A stretch of 57,733 nt of DNA from an uncultured Victivallis sp. (GTDB lineage: Bacteria; Verrucomicrobiota; Lentisphaeria; Victivallales; Victivallaceae), in the NCBI GenBank assembly GCA_944389935.1, contig CALXOE010000018.1:1-57733 (forward strand), in the 5' to 3' direction. The notes beneath the pieces are model-generated. The model was given only the letters and a program-made list of their open reading frames with translations, ran no database searches and was not told the origin of the DNA. The translations under genes were made by a program, and so were the position numbers. Below, piece by piece: positions 35,269-44,408 of this stretch; positions within the stretch are counted from its first letter, which is position 1; each line of letters opens with the position of its first letter.

Positions 35269-37056
35269 CTATTCCGCCCGCATGGAGACGGATTCCAGCA
35301 GAACCCCGAATGGATCGGCGGTTTCCGCCAGACTCTGCAAATGGAGATAGCAGACGGCGTTGTCCGTCGCGGTTTGCGCGGAAGTTTGCAGTACCTCCTC
35401 TCCGTTGAGCAGGCAGATCGCTTTCCCCGCCTCCTGGTTCCAGCGGATGCGCAGTTCCGCCCATTCGCCGGGCTTGAATGCAGGAACTTCATTGAGCCGT
35501 CCCGCGTCATCGAGGTCGAATCGGAATGCGGCAAAGTGTTCCGCCACCGGATCTGACGGGTTGAACCAGCGGTCGGTCAACAGGATGCGGACTCCGGCGG
35601 AGTTGCGTTCCAGCCGCAGTTTCAACGTCAGTTCCCCCTGCTGCGCGGCCGGAAAATTCCAGACCGCCCCCTCTTTTTCACTCAGCAGACGGCTGTCGGG
35701 ATGACGCCCGATCTGGAGCACCTCGCGAGGAATCCCGTCCGGATGCGGAATCAACGCCGCTCCCTGGCGACGATTGAAGGAACAGTGACCCGTAATTCCC
35801 CTGTAATTGCCGTATATACTCCGGTAATACAACTGCAGCGACCAGTTGTCAAGCCCTTTTACGAAATCGTCGGAACGTTCCCGGTCATAGAGAAAATCAA
35901 GGTCGAAAATAACGAACTTCCGGCAGCGTGCATGCTGACCGAATGCGATGATCACCTTGTTTTCCGGCAGTTCGATCAACTCGTTCTGGTGGACGCTCTT
36001 GTCGATCGAGTCAAAGGAACCGCCGCTGCTGCGGAAGTCGCCGTCGTTGCGGCATTCGTTCAGATGAATTTCACGGAATCCGATCCAGCTGCGTCCGCCG
36101 TCTTCGGAAATCGCCGCGTGCAGTGCGTCGCGGTTCGTGAACACGTCCTCGCTCAGGCCGTCGATCTCATGCTGCTGCAGAATCGGCTGCTGACGGTGGT
36201 CGGTTTCCGGCAGCGGTGTGGTGTTGTTCCAGACCGCCACCATGCGTCCGTCGGAGAGCGTCACCAGATTCGGCATGGTCGCCACACTGTAGAAAGGAGA
36301 GGGTTCCGGCGCGCTCCAGGTGTCGCCAGCGTCCCTTGAGAACATCCAGTAATGTTTGTCCTGCGAGGTGCGGAGCAGCATGATGAGCTCGCCCGACGGC
36401 GTCTCCGCAACGACCGGCTCGGAACCCGGTTGCCGCCAGCGGTATCCCTTGTGCGGCCAGGCGATTTCGTGCAGCGGGGGGTACGGCAGAATCTGCCGTG
36501 TCCAGCTGGCTCCGTCGTCATCGGAGATCAATACCCCCGGATGCAGAAATCCGTCTTCGCACCAGTACTGGAATGTCTGAACCCACCGTTTCCGGTTTCG
36601 CAAGGCCAGCGGCTGCCGCTGTATATGCAGCACTTCCGGACAGATTCTGGTCATGCGGAACGGTCCTTCCGGAGTGGCTGCACGGAAACACCAGACTCCC
36701 TCTTCCGGACATTGTTCCGTCGCATCGTAAAAGGCGTCCAGATCAATGATCTCGCTGTTCGGATCCTGCCTTTTGCAGTACAGGATCGTGATATACTCCC
36801 CGCTCCAGGGACTCTTTACCATGGCGCCGACGGTCGGAGATGTCAAAATCTCCTCGCGCCAGTTGAGGCCGCAGTCATCGCTTTTGGCAACCAGACGGGT
36901 GAGCGAAATTTTTCCGTTTTCACGGAAAGCGCGCATTCCGTAATGGCGCAGTTCGCCATCCGGCATCTTCATGAAATCACGGTGAGGATTGGCGGGGGGA
37001 ACCCCCGTTACAACCGGTGCGTGGATGGTGCGGAAAAACGGTGTGATCTGCATCAT
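35269..37056 (-). CDS. Sialidase-superfamily (BNR repeat) protein with C-terminal LamG-like domain
   Basis: 595 aa. A six-bladed propeller is indicated by four Asp boxes: SDDCGLNW (59-66), SDDDGASW (near 180), SRDAGDTW (near 240) and SEDGGRSW (near 317). Residues about 400-595 look like a concanavalin/LamG beta sandwich. There is no signal peptide, unusual for a sialidase, so it may act on imported oligosaccharides or may not be a sialidase at all; arginine-triad residues cannot be assigned with confidence. AAGGAA precedes the paired ATGs at 37056/37053. It is the last gene of the GntR-aldolase operon. Confidence 0.78.
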   Translation of the reverse strand: MMQITPFFRTIHAPVVTGVPPANPHRDFMKMPDGELRHYGMRAFRENGKISLTRLVAKSDDCGLNWREEILTSPTVGAMVKSPWSGEYITILYCKRQDPNSEIIDLDAFYDATEQCPEEGVWCFRAATPEGPFRMTRICPEVLHIQRQPLALRNRKRWVQTFQYWCEDGFLHPGVLISDDDGASWTRQILPYPPLHEIAWPHKGYRWRQPGSEPVVAETPSGELIMLLRTSQDKHYWMFSRDAGDTWSAPEPSPFYSVATMPNLVTLSDGRMVAVWNNTTPLPETDHRQQPILQQHEIDGLSEDVFTNRDALHAAISEDGGRSWIGFREIHLNECRNDGDFRSSGGSFDSIDKSVHQNELIELPENKVIIAFGQHARCRKFVIFDLDFLYDRERSDDFVKGLDNWSLQLYYRSIYGNYRGITGHCSFNRRQGAALIPHPDGIPREVLQIGRHPDSRLLSEKEGAVWNFPAAQQGELTLKLRLERNSAGVRILLTDRWFNPSDPVAEHFAAFRFDLDDAGRLNEVPAFKPGEWAELRIRWNQEAGKAICLLNGEEVLQTSAQTATDNAVCYLHLQSLAETADPFGVLLESVSMRAE

Positions 37057-37084
37057 GGTTCCTTTTCGTTTTGTGCTGAGATGG

Positions 37085-37840
37085 TTACTTTTTTCCGATC
37101 AGCCGCCGGGTGGCGGCCGCGAGAATGCTCACGTCGCTGCCGATCGCCTTCCAGTTCATGAAACGGTCGCTCCAGAACGGACCGGCGCAGAATCCTCCGA
37201 GCAGCACTCCGGCTGCGAGCGTTTTTTCCCGAACGAGATCGATTGCATCGGAGACCTCCGGATCGTCGAAACAACCGGTTTTTCCGTAGGAGGCCGAGAG
37301 ATCACAGGGACCGAGGCAGACTCCTCCGATTCCTTCGACTTTCAGAATGTCGTCGATATTGCGAACGGCTTCACGGTGCTCGATCTGCACGAAGACCCGC
37401 GGTTCTTGCCGGGAAAGTTCCAGATATCCGGCGAGCGGATCGCGGTCATAACCGGTGGCGCGCCGCGTTGCAAAGCCGCGCTCGCCGCCGTCGACCGGAT
37501 ACCGGCAGGCGCGGACGGCCGCCTCCGCATCCCGGGCGTTGTTCACCATCGGCACAATCACCGCTGCTGGAGCCAGATCAAGTACCGGTTTGAGCAGATA
37601 AGGCAGATTCCAGGCCACCCGTACGAAAGGGGCGCAATTCGTGCCGCGGAGTGCCATGACGTGGTGCATCGCATCGACGATGGTCAGAGGCGAATGCTCC
37701 ATGTCGATCCAGACAAAGTCGCAGCCGCAGTCCGCAGCGAGTTCCGAAATCGACGCGTCGTGCGACGTGATGACGATTCCGGTCGCGGTTTTCCCCGAAT
37801 CAGTGACGGAAAGAAAGTGTTCCAGATTGTTGATTTTCAT
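37085..37840 (-). CDS. HpcH/HpaI-family aldolase
   Basis: 251 aa. The family cleaves 2-oxo-3-deoxy sugar acids or similar compounds to pyruvate and an aldehyde, using a divalent metal. Motifs: WIDMEHSPL (about 45-53), VPMVNNARDAE, the metal ligand region VQIEHREAV, and GPCDLSASYG. It has no signal peptide. The GntR stop codon lies inside this gene's ribosome site (CAGGAGTAA), so the two are tightly coupled. It probably acts late in the breakdown of the sugar acid sensed by GntR; the substrate is unknown. Confidence 0.88.
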   Translation of the reverse strand: MKINNLEHFLSVTDSGKTATGIVITSHDASISELAADCGCDFVWIDMEHSPLTIVDAMHHVMALRGTNCAPFVRVAWNLPYLLKPVLDLAPAAVIVPMVNNARDAEAAVRACRYPVDGGERGFATRRATGYDRDPLAGYLELSRQEPRVFVQIEHREAVRNIDDILKVEGIGGVCLGPCDLSASYGKTGCFDDPEVSDAIDLVREKTLAAGVLLGGFCAGPFWSDRFMNWKAIGSDVSILAAATRRLIGKK

Positions 37841-37844
37841 GTTG

Positions 37845-38507
37845 TTACTCCTGATGTTCCTGTGCAGTGATTCTCCCGGTGTGGCGGGAGAGGATTTCGG
37901 CGAGGGTTTCGGCTTTTTTTGCGACGATCGCGTCGATCATCTGCTGGTGTTCCGAGGCGGAAAATGCGACCGCGTCACTGTCACGGAACGGGGGGCGCAA
38001 CCGCTCTTCAAACTGCAGCGAAACGATCTCCGCAAAGAGTTTGATCAGGCGGTTACCCGCGGTATCGAAGAGCATTCGATGAAACTCCAGATCGATTTCA
38101 TCCGCCTGGCGCGGCGTTGAGCGGGCAGCCAGCATCTGCCGGTTCAAACTGGTCAGTTCATCGATTCGCTGCGGCGTCGCGAACTGCACCACCGCCGGGG
38201 CGATCGCCGATTCGAGCATTTTCCGGCAGGAGTTGACCTCCGTTACTCCGCAGTTCAGCAGCCGCAGCTGAAACGAGAAATCCAGGGCGATTTCCTCCGA
38301 TGTCGGCAGCCGCAGAACCGTTCCGCGGCTGGTCCGTCGTTCCAGCAGTCCCCGGCTTACGCAGCAGGCGATCGCTTCCCGCATCGTCCCGCGCGAAACT
38401 CCGAAATGCGTTGCAAGTTCCTGCTCCCCCGGAATCCGGTCTCCCGGGCGGTATTTCCCCCGGATCAGGTAGTTTTCAAAACGTCTGAGCAGTTCGATTC
38501 CGGCCAT
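37845..38507 (-). CDS. GntR-family regulator, FadR/FCD type
   Basis: 220 aa. The N-terminal winged helix has the GntR signature GDRIPGEQELATHFGVSRGTMREAI (residues 22-46). The C-terminal FCD domain is all-helical with metal-ligand-like DLEFHRMLFDTAGN and SEHQQMIDAI. It is the first gene of the aldolase/sialidase operon. A perfect FadR-type operator lies within its own promoter, so it should repress its operon until a sugar-acid metabolite binds. Confidence 0.92.
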   Translation of the reverse strand: MAGIELLRRFENYLIRGKYRPGDRIPGEQELATHFGVSRGTMREAIACCVSRGLLERRTSRGTVLRLPTSEEIALDFSFQLRLLNCGVTEVNSCRKMLESAIAPAVVQFATPQRIDELTSLNRQMLAARSTPRQADEIDLEFHRMLFDTAGNRLIKLFAEIVSLQFEERLRPPFRDSDAVAFSASEHQQMIDAIVAKKAETLAEILSRHTGRITAQEHQE

Positions 38508-38530
38508 AATGATCTCCTTTGTTCGACATG

Positions 38531-38558
38531 AATATATACTTTGTTAAACAAATTGCAA
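38531..38558 (-). promoter_or_regulatory. GntR operon promoter with operator in the spacer
   Basis: Minus strand: TTGCAA (38558-38553), 16 bp, TATATT (38536-38531). The spacer holds the perfect palindrome TTTGTTAAACAAA (38540-38552), which fits the FadR-subfamily consensus TNGTNNNACNA. Confidence 0.75.
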
Positions 38559-38696
38559 GCACTGTTTCGAATGTTTTTTGTTTTTTTCACGGGGGGAGAG
38601 AATTGCAATTGCTCAAGGGGCATGTTATGTTACCGGGTCAGAAGCGGAACCGGATGAAAACGGGGCCGCCGGGAAAGAGTGAGCGGAGTTTCCGGC

Positions 38697-39314
38697 ATGT
38701 GGAATTTTTTGGGCGGGAAAGGGCGGTTTGACGGCAAACCGTCGTGGAGTGTGAGCGGTCCGGCGGCGATGCTTTATGGTGGAATCGGCTGCTATTTCAT
38801 CTACGCGACGATCCGTTATCTGACGGCGGAAGACGGGGGCGCTTACACATCGCTCTTCTGGGTGATTCACGGCCCGATCCACGAGATCGGCCACTTCTTT
38901 TTTTCTTCGGGCCGTTTCCCGCTGACGATCCATCTGCTTGCCGGGACGTTGTTTCAGGTTCTTGCCCCGGTTGTCGGAGCGATTCAGTTCGCCTGGCGCG
39001 GAGAGTACCCTCCTTTGGCGGTGATGCTTGGATGGTTCGGGTTTTCCGTACTGGATGTTTCCGTCTACATGGCGGACGCGCGACGACTGGAACTGACTCT
39101 CGTGTCGCCTTTCGCAGGGGAGGGGGAAACGATTCACGACTGGAACTGGCTCTTCGACCGTTTCGGCTGTCTGAGTTGTGCGGAGGGAATCGCCGCCGTC
39201 ACGGCGTCTTTCGGCTATTTGTGCTGTTTTCTTTCCATATTCGGAATCGCATGGATGGTGCTGCGCGGGCTTCGCCGGCGGGCGGCTGCGGACGGGGAAG
39301 ACGAGCGGTTTTGA
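38697..39314 (+). CDS. Membrane protein with HEIGH motif
   Basis: About 205 aa from ATG 38697, with GGAG upstream; a GTG at 38679 is also possible. It has about five hydrophobic segments (near 20-40, 58-78, 85-105, 113-133 and 165-190). The second segment contains IHEIGHFFF, an HExxH-like zinc-binding arrangement as in membrane metalloproteases, and SVLDVSVYMAD supplies an aspartate two segments later. That arrangement is reminiscent of M50 site-2 proteases, but the family is not recognised. It stands alone, convergent with the alcohol dehydrogenase gene. Confidence 0.72.
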   Translation: MWNFLGGKGRFDGKPSWSVSGPAAMLYGGIGCYFIYATIRYLTAEDGGAYTSLFWVIHGPIHEIGHFFFSSGRFPLTIHLLAGTLFQVLAPVVGAIQFAWRGEYPPLAVMLGWFGFSVLDVSVYMADARRLELTLVSPFAGEGETIHDWNWLFDRFGCLSCAEGIAAVTASFGYLCCFLSIFGIAWMVLRGLRRRAAADGEDERF

Positions 39315-39344
39315 CGTTCTCCCCCGGGAGCGGCGGAAGACGGG

Positions 39345-40328
39345 TCAGCACTTGACGGCGCCTTTGATGAAGCCGTTCCGGTGCAGCTCCATGTCCTCCA
39401 TGCCTTTGTCGAACTCTTCCAGGGAATAGATGTGATTCGTCACGCCCGTGAACTTCCAGATTCCGCGCGAGAGCAGCTTCATGATCCGGCCGCAGAGTCC
39501 GGCTTCGTACATGATCCGGCGCTCGTGGCAGTTGATCGTATCCATCGCCTTGAAATTCCAGAGCTTGTAATCGATCGTGCGCAGAGAGTCATTGTGGTAG
39601 CCGCCGATTCCCATCCTGCCGTGGGCGCAGACCATTTCGCCCGCGAGTTTCAATCCGCTTTCAGTTCCTGTGAACTCCATCACGTTCGGAAATCCGATCC
39701 CGAAAATGTCGGTCTTATGGCCGTCGCGTTTCAGGTCGGGCGCGCCGATCGCTTTCCAGTCGAGAATGTACTCTTCCGGAAGTTCCCCGGGCAGATAGAC
39801 CTCCGTCGCTCCGAAACGGAGCGCGTTGTCCAGCGCCTCCCGGCGGAGATCCACTCCGATGATGTCGCCGTATCCCATCGCCTTGAAGAGCGAGATCATC
39901 CCGAGCCCCATGTAGCCGCAGCCGACGACCGCGACGGAATCCCCCAGCGTCGTGAGCGGCATCTTGACCGCCGCGCTCAGGAGGCAGGCGAGCGGTTCGA
40001 CGATCGCGTCCTCGTCTTTGAGGTTGTCCGGCACGTGAACGACTTTCTCCGGCTCCATGACGATGAATTCGCGCAGGCCGCCGCCGCCGAGGCCGGTGAC
40101 CCGGTCTCCCTCCCGGAATCCGGTGACGTTCCGGCCGCAGCGGGCGACCACGCCGACCGATTCATGGCCGAAGAGTTCCCCCGGCTGGGCGATGGTCCAG
40201 GGATACCACTCCGAATGGCACATCCCGGTGTAGGTGACTCTCACGAGCAGCTGGTTGTCGTTGATTTCCGGAACCGGAACGTCCACGACTTTGCTTTTGC
40301 GCGGTCCGACCATGACGACTTGTTTCAT
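39345..40328 (-). CDS. Zinc-binding alcohol dehydrogenase (MDR family)
   Basis: 327 aa from ATG 40328, with AGGAG upstream. Medium-chain dehydrogenases oxidise polyols or sugar alcohols with NAD(P). Zinc-site residues Cys in TGMCHSEW and GHE in LFGHESVGVV are present. The Rossmann motif is VVGCGYMGLG and DLRREALDNALRFGA follows. The structural-zinc cysteine lobe is missing, in line with the short length. It is 28 bp downstream of the oxidoreductase gene, so the two form a polyol or inositol catabolic pair. Confidence 0.87.
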   Translation of the reverse strand: MKQVVMVGPRKSKVVDVPVPEINDNQLLVRVTYTGMCHSEWYPWTIAQPGELFGHESVGVVARCGRNVTGFREGDRVTGLGGGGLREFIVMEPEKVVHVPDNLKDEDAIVEPLACLLSAAVKMPLTTLGDSVAVVGCGYMGLGMISLFKAMGYGDIIGVDLRREALDNALRFGATEVYLPGELPEEYILDWKAIGAPDLKRDGHKTDIFGIGFPNVMEFTGTESGLKLAGEMVCAHGRMGIGGYHNDSLRTIDYKLWNFKAMDTINCHERRIMYEAGLCGRIMKLLSRGIWKFTGVTNHIYSLEEFDKGMEDMELHRNGFIKGAVKC

Positions 40329-40356
40329 TTTGATCTCCTGATTGCTGGGGGGTATG

Positions 40357-41439
40357 TCAGACAGTTTCCACGAATACCGGGGCTCCGGTTGCGGCGGAGC
40401 GGTAGGCGGCATCGATGATCTTCATGAGTTTGACCGCGTCATCGGGCGTATTGAGCGGTTCGGCTTCGCCTTTCAGGACGCGGATGAAATTTTCGGCGGA
40501 TTCGATTCGCCCCATCGATTCTTCTCTGGCGAATTCGATTTCGCGGTTGACCGGTCTGGCTCCATCCTGCCAGTAGAGTTCGCACAGATCCCGGGTCGTT
40601 GTTTCATCGCCGTCGACCTCGAACGTTCGATGGAGCATTCCCCCGGCCCGGGTCCCCTGAAAGGAGACGGAGATCTCTTCCGCCCGGATCATCTCCGCCC
40701 AGGAGCAGCGCAGCGTCAGCACCTGTCCGGTTTTGAAACGGACGAATCCGTGGCAGGCGTTTTCCACATCGGTGATGCCGTCCATCCGGGCCGCACCCCA
40801 CGGCCCCCTGAAATCCGGGTTCGAGATGAAGTCGTCAAAGGTTTGGGCCAGCACGCAGTCCGGCTCGGGCTCTCCGAGGAAGCAGAGCGCCAGATCCAGC
40901 ATGTGAAGCAGATCGATCAGCGGCCCGCCGCCCGCGAGCTCCCGGGTGGTGAACCAGCCGCCGAATCCCGGTATGCCGGTTCGCCGGATCCAGACCGCCT
41001 GAGCGGAATTGACGCGCCCCGCCTTGCCCGCTTTCAGGAAATCGACGATCGCGCGCACATCGGCCCGGGCGCGGTTGTTCAGATTGAACATTAACGTCCT
41101 GTCCGCACTGCGGGCGGCGTCGCGCATCGCCACGGTTTCCTCCGCGGTGATGGCGGGAGGTTTTTCACAGAAAACATGGACTCCGGCCGCGAGCGCCTCC
41201 AACGTCATCGGAGCATGAAAACGGTTCGGAGTCAGAATGATAACCGCATCAACCAGCCCGGACGCAAGCATTGCGGTCAGGTCGGGGAAGAACCGGGCAT
41301 TGAGCTTTTGCGCCAGAGGGCGCCCGCTCTCTTCGTTCCGGTCGGTGACGGCGGTAATCGCCGCTCCCGCGTTCCGGCAGCCGGCAATGTGGTATTGCGC
41401 CATGCTGCCGGCCCCGACCAGACCCACCCTCACTGTCAT
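40357..41439 (-). CDS. Gfo/Idh/MocA-family oxidoreductase
   Basis: 360 aa. N-terminal Rossmann motif GLVGAGSMAQYH (6-17) and the EKP motif in HVFCEKPPAI. The catalytic-region pattern AGGGPLIDLLHMLD is conserved. It oxidises a sugar or cyclitol in the cytosol. It is followed by the alcohol dehydrogenase in one operon and is divergent from the broken AraC gene, which may once have controlled it. Confidence 0.89.
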   Translation of the reverse strand: MTVRVGLVGAGSMAQYHIAGCRNAGAAITAVTDRNEESGRPLAQKLNARFFPDLTAMLASGLVDAVIILTPNRFHAPMTLEALAAGVHVFCEKPPAITAEETVAMRDAARSADRTLMFNLNNRARADVRAIVDFLKAGKAGRVNSAQAVWIRRTGIPGFGGWFTTRELAGGGPLIDLLHMLDLALCFLGEPEPDCVLAQTFDDFISNPDFRGPWGAARMDGITDVENACHGFVRFKTGQVLTLRCSWAEMIRAEEISVSFQGTRAGGMLHRTFEVDGDETTTRDLCELYWQDGARPVNREIEFAREESMGRIESAENFIRVLKGEAEPLNTPDDAVKLMKIIDAAYRSAATGAPVFVETV

Positions 41440-41469
41440 TGCGGAATCCTCCCTGCCGGATTTCGGCGG

Positions 41470-41518
41470 TTGATTTTTTTCTTGCTATTATTATATTACA
41501 TCGAAAAGAAACATTCAA
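41470..41518. promoter_or_regulatory. Divergent promoters, oxidoreductase / AraC remnant
   Basis: Minus: TTGAAT (41518-41513), 17 bp, TATAAT (41495-41490). Plus: TTGATT (41470-41475), 16 bp, TATATT (41492-41497). The -10 boxes overlap, as at 3178-3209. Confidence 0.55.
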
Positions 41519-41539
41519 CCGCAAATCAGGAAAGAAACT

Positions 41540-42045
41540 ATGCGTTTTCAATCAAAAAGCGGTGCAATTCCGGAGTCGGAATCGAAATTCGCCCCCATTC
41601 GTCTGTCGTCGGACTTTCCGGTTTCGGAAGTGGACGTGAATATCCGGGGGGAGGTTTCGGATGTTCCGCCGCACATTCACGACTGTCTCGAGCTGGAATT
41701 CTGCTATTCGGGGGAGGGGCTTTTTCTTGTGGAGGATAAAATCCTGCCGTTTCGGGCGGGGAATGCGGTTCTCATCAACAACCGGGAAGTGCATGTCATG
41801 ATGAGCAGTCCGGGCGGGAAGACCCGCTGGATGTTTCTGAATCTCGATCCGGCGGCACTGCTTGCGGGTTACGTCAACGAGCGGGATGAACGGCTCGAGA
41901 CGGCGTCGTTCTGCGGGGAGTCGTTTCCGAATGTGATCGACGAGGCGCGTTTTCCCGGCGTCGCCCCGCTGATCCGGGCGATTGTCGAGGCGCGTCTGAA
42001 CGAGCCGGCGGGATTCGCTTCGGAAATCCGGGCATTGGTCATCCG
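41540..42045 (+). pseudogene. AraC-family regulator, N-terminal fragment
   Basis: About 165 residues of an AraC sensor domain remain (HIHDCLELEFCYSGEGLFLV, RAGNAVLINNREVHVM). The helix-turn-helix half is absent. Similarity to a sensor domain ends at about EIRALVI (near 42040), after which the frame reads 20 unrelated residues to a stop at 42109. The same DNA then carries, in another frame, the middle of a GH99-like enzyme. A deletion that removed the AraC tail and the hydrolase head, or an assembly misjoin, explains this. The promoter at 41470 and the divergent neighbour are intact. Confidence 0.75.
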
Positions 42046-44248
42046 GAATGGAATACGGGAATCGGTTTTGTGCAGGAGGAGCGTCGCAACATCATCGAGA
42101 CCGCGCTGAACGTCGCGGCCGAGGAGAAGTTCCCGATCTTTTTCATGGATGAGGTCGCGTTCCGCGGTGGCAGTCCGGCGCAGAAGATCGATGTGTCGAT
42201 CCGGCGGATCACCGAATTCATCAAAAAATACGGTTCTCATCCCGGTTTTTACAAAATCGACGGCAAGCCGGTCTACTATTTTCAGACATTCGGCTGGGAG
42301 ATTTCGGCGCAGGAGCTCGAGCGCATGTGCGCGGAAGTCGATCGTGCCACGGGCGGGGTCTGCTGGGCGATGTTCGGGCCGGTGGCGAAATTCGGCGTTG
42401 TCCCGCAGCTGTCGATGATCATCGACGGCGCAAACATTCATCGGCGCAACCGCACCACGCGGGAATGGATGCTCAAGGAGCAGGATCCCGCGGTGATTTT
42501 TGCAAACGGCCGCAAATTCGGAAAGAAGATCACGGATATGCAGTATCCGAAATTCGACGGGACCGGGCAGCCCTGGCGCCAGACCGGAGTCGCGCAGTAC
42601 GGCATGGACGGGCGGACGCTGGAAACCACGCTTCTGGACAGCCTGAAGTCAAAGCCCGACTTCATCATGCTTTCAAGCTGGAACGACTGGGAGGAGGGGG
42701 CGAACTTCGAGCCCGGCTGGGATGTCGACGGGTTTGCGGGCGACCCGTACACCTATTGCAAAGTGATCGCCCATCTCAAAGGAATCGAATTCGTGCCGCC
42801 GCCGCCCCCGCCGAAAGAGGCGGTGCACCCGACCATCTGGGAGAAGCTCGGTTACGGCGACGGCGCCGGCCCGCTGATCGAACGCATCGAGCGTACGCAT
42901 GTCCGGGGCGGGTCGCTGATCGTGACGGTGCGGGACAGCGCCGGAGAGGTGACCGGTCTCGAGGTCGTTCCGGAGGGGGATCTCTTCTGGAAAGCCCCCC
43001 GGGGCGCGGGCGAAAAGGCTTCGGGATCGCTTGAGGCTCCGCCGCTTCCGGCGGGCGTGCAGCTCGCGAACGTGTTCGGTTTTACGCCGGGATACGCGGT
43101 TCCGCTGCTGGAGCCGAATGTCGAGTTCAAGTTGCCGGCCGGCACGGAACTGCCGGAGCAGTTCGCCGTCGGCGTCGCCTGGGCTTTCAATCCGGAGAAG
43201 CCGCTGCAGAGCGTGAAAACCGTTCTCAGAAACCGGGAACCGGTGCTGCTGCGCGAACCGAAAGGGAACGTTCAGCCGGAGATGACGCTGGATTTCACCG
43301 CATCCCCCCGTTCCTCCGCGCTGCCGTCGGAGAACTGGAACGGCTGGCAGACCGCGGTCGCAGTCGTGCCGCGTCCGGCTGATCTCTCGCAGCCGTTGAA
43401 GCTGCAGGCGGGCGGAGCCCGGCTTGGACAGATCTCGCTGCTCGGAGCTCCCCGGGAGGAGCGGGTCATCACCCGCGCGGAGAACGTCGACGCCGATGGG
43501 AAGATCAAACGCTTTTACATCACTCTTCCGGATGAGACCATCACTACGCCAGGAGCCCATTTCTTCTGGCTGCGCGCCCGCGATGCCGCCGGAAACTGGG
43601 GCAGTCCGGTGCTTTACGCCGCTCCGAATTACGAGTTTTTCGACCGGTCGGGAGGCAATGCCGCCCTCCGGGAGCCGGAACTGGAAATCCCCGGCGCGGT
43701 CATCGCCGACAACTGCGCGCGTTCCGACGCCTGGCGCGGAGGCGGCGTCGAAGTGGAGAAGTCGAGCTGAAACAGCTCTCCGGACGGCTGCGGCTGGGCA
43801 ATACGCTGATTCACCGGGATCTGACTCCGACGTTGACGCAGGGGCGTTTCCGGCTCTCGTTCGATGTGAGTCACAGCAGCTATCAGCGCAAGATCATCGT
43901 CTGGCTCACCGATAAGGCCGGGATACGGGGGTACGGCGTCGCCTGGGATTCGGTCAATCCGGATCAGGCCGGCGGTACCGGCATGGTGCAGATCGTCAAA
44001 CTCAACGGAGATCAACCCCTCGACTGGGGGAACGGCGGTACGGTTCTGGCGGAGGGCCCGTCCGGTCATCCGGCGCTCTCGGATGTCCCGCCCGTTTCGA
44101 GTTTCAGCTGGCGGACGGGGTGCTGACGGTCCGCGTGGACGGGAAGACGGCCGTTTCCGCCCGCGATGCGGAGTTCAGGCAGTTCGACCGGCTCTATCTG
44201 CGCGGAAACGACAGTCAGAGCGTCGACCGTCTGATTCTGCTGCCTTGA
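42046..44248 (+). pseudogene. GH99/GH71-like glycoside hydrolase, truncated and twice frameshifted
   Basis: Homologous sequence begins without a start at EWNTGIGFVQEERRNIIE (about 42046). It continues with PIFFMDEVAFRGG, SHPGFYKIDGKPVYYF and the barrel-end motif SSWNDWEEGANFEPGWDVDG, then beta-sandwich domains. The frame hits a stop at 43770, but the protein clearly goes on one frame over (ELKQLSGRLRLGN). A second stop at 44126 is likewise bypassed in a third frame (EFQLADGVLTVRVDG) ending at 44248. Each jump is repaired by restoring one G, near 43760 and near 44094. The catalytic N-terminal half is missing. Confidence 0.75.
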
Positions 44249-44292
44249 GCTCCCGGCGGGAGGGTTTCCCCGCCGCGCGGGAAGTTCAAATG

Positions 44293-44331
44293 AAAAAAAC
44301 GGTCGAATTTTCACCGATTCGGCCGTTTTCT
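44293..44331. terminator. Hairpin terminator before frr
   Basis: AAAACGGTCGAAT pairs with ATTCGGCCGTTTT around a TTTCACCG loop. It closes the broken hydrolase locus and could act on both strands. Confidence 0.75.
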
Positions 44332-44334
44332 TAT

Positions 44335-44363
44335 TTGCATTTTACGGAAAGGGTTGCTATTTT
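44335..44363 (+). promoter_or_regulatory. Promoter of frr
   Basis: TTGCAT (44335-44340), 17 bp, TATTTT (44358-44363), 46 bp before the frr start and immediately after the terminator. Confidence 0.55.
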
Positions 44364-44408
44364 ACCCGACGGAAGCGAAAAAGCGTATTTAACACTTGGG
44401 AGGGAACC

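Noticed and set aside
41540..42109. A complete short cupin protein of 189 aa
   Set aside because: Its last 20 residues come from DNA that encodes a GH99-like enzyme in another frame, so the end is an accident of the join.
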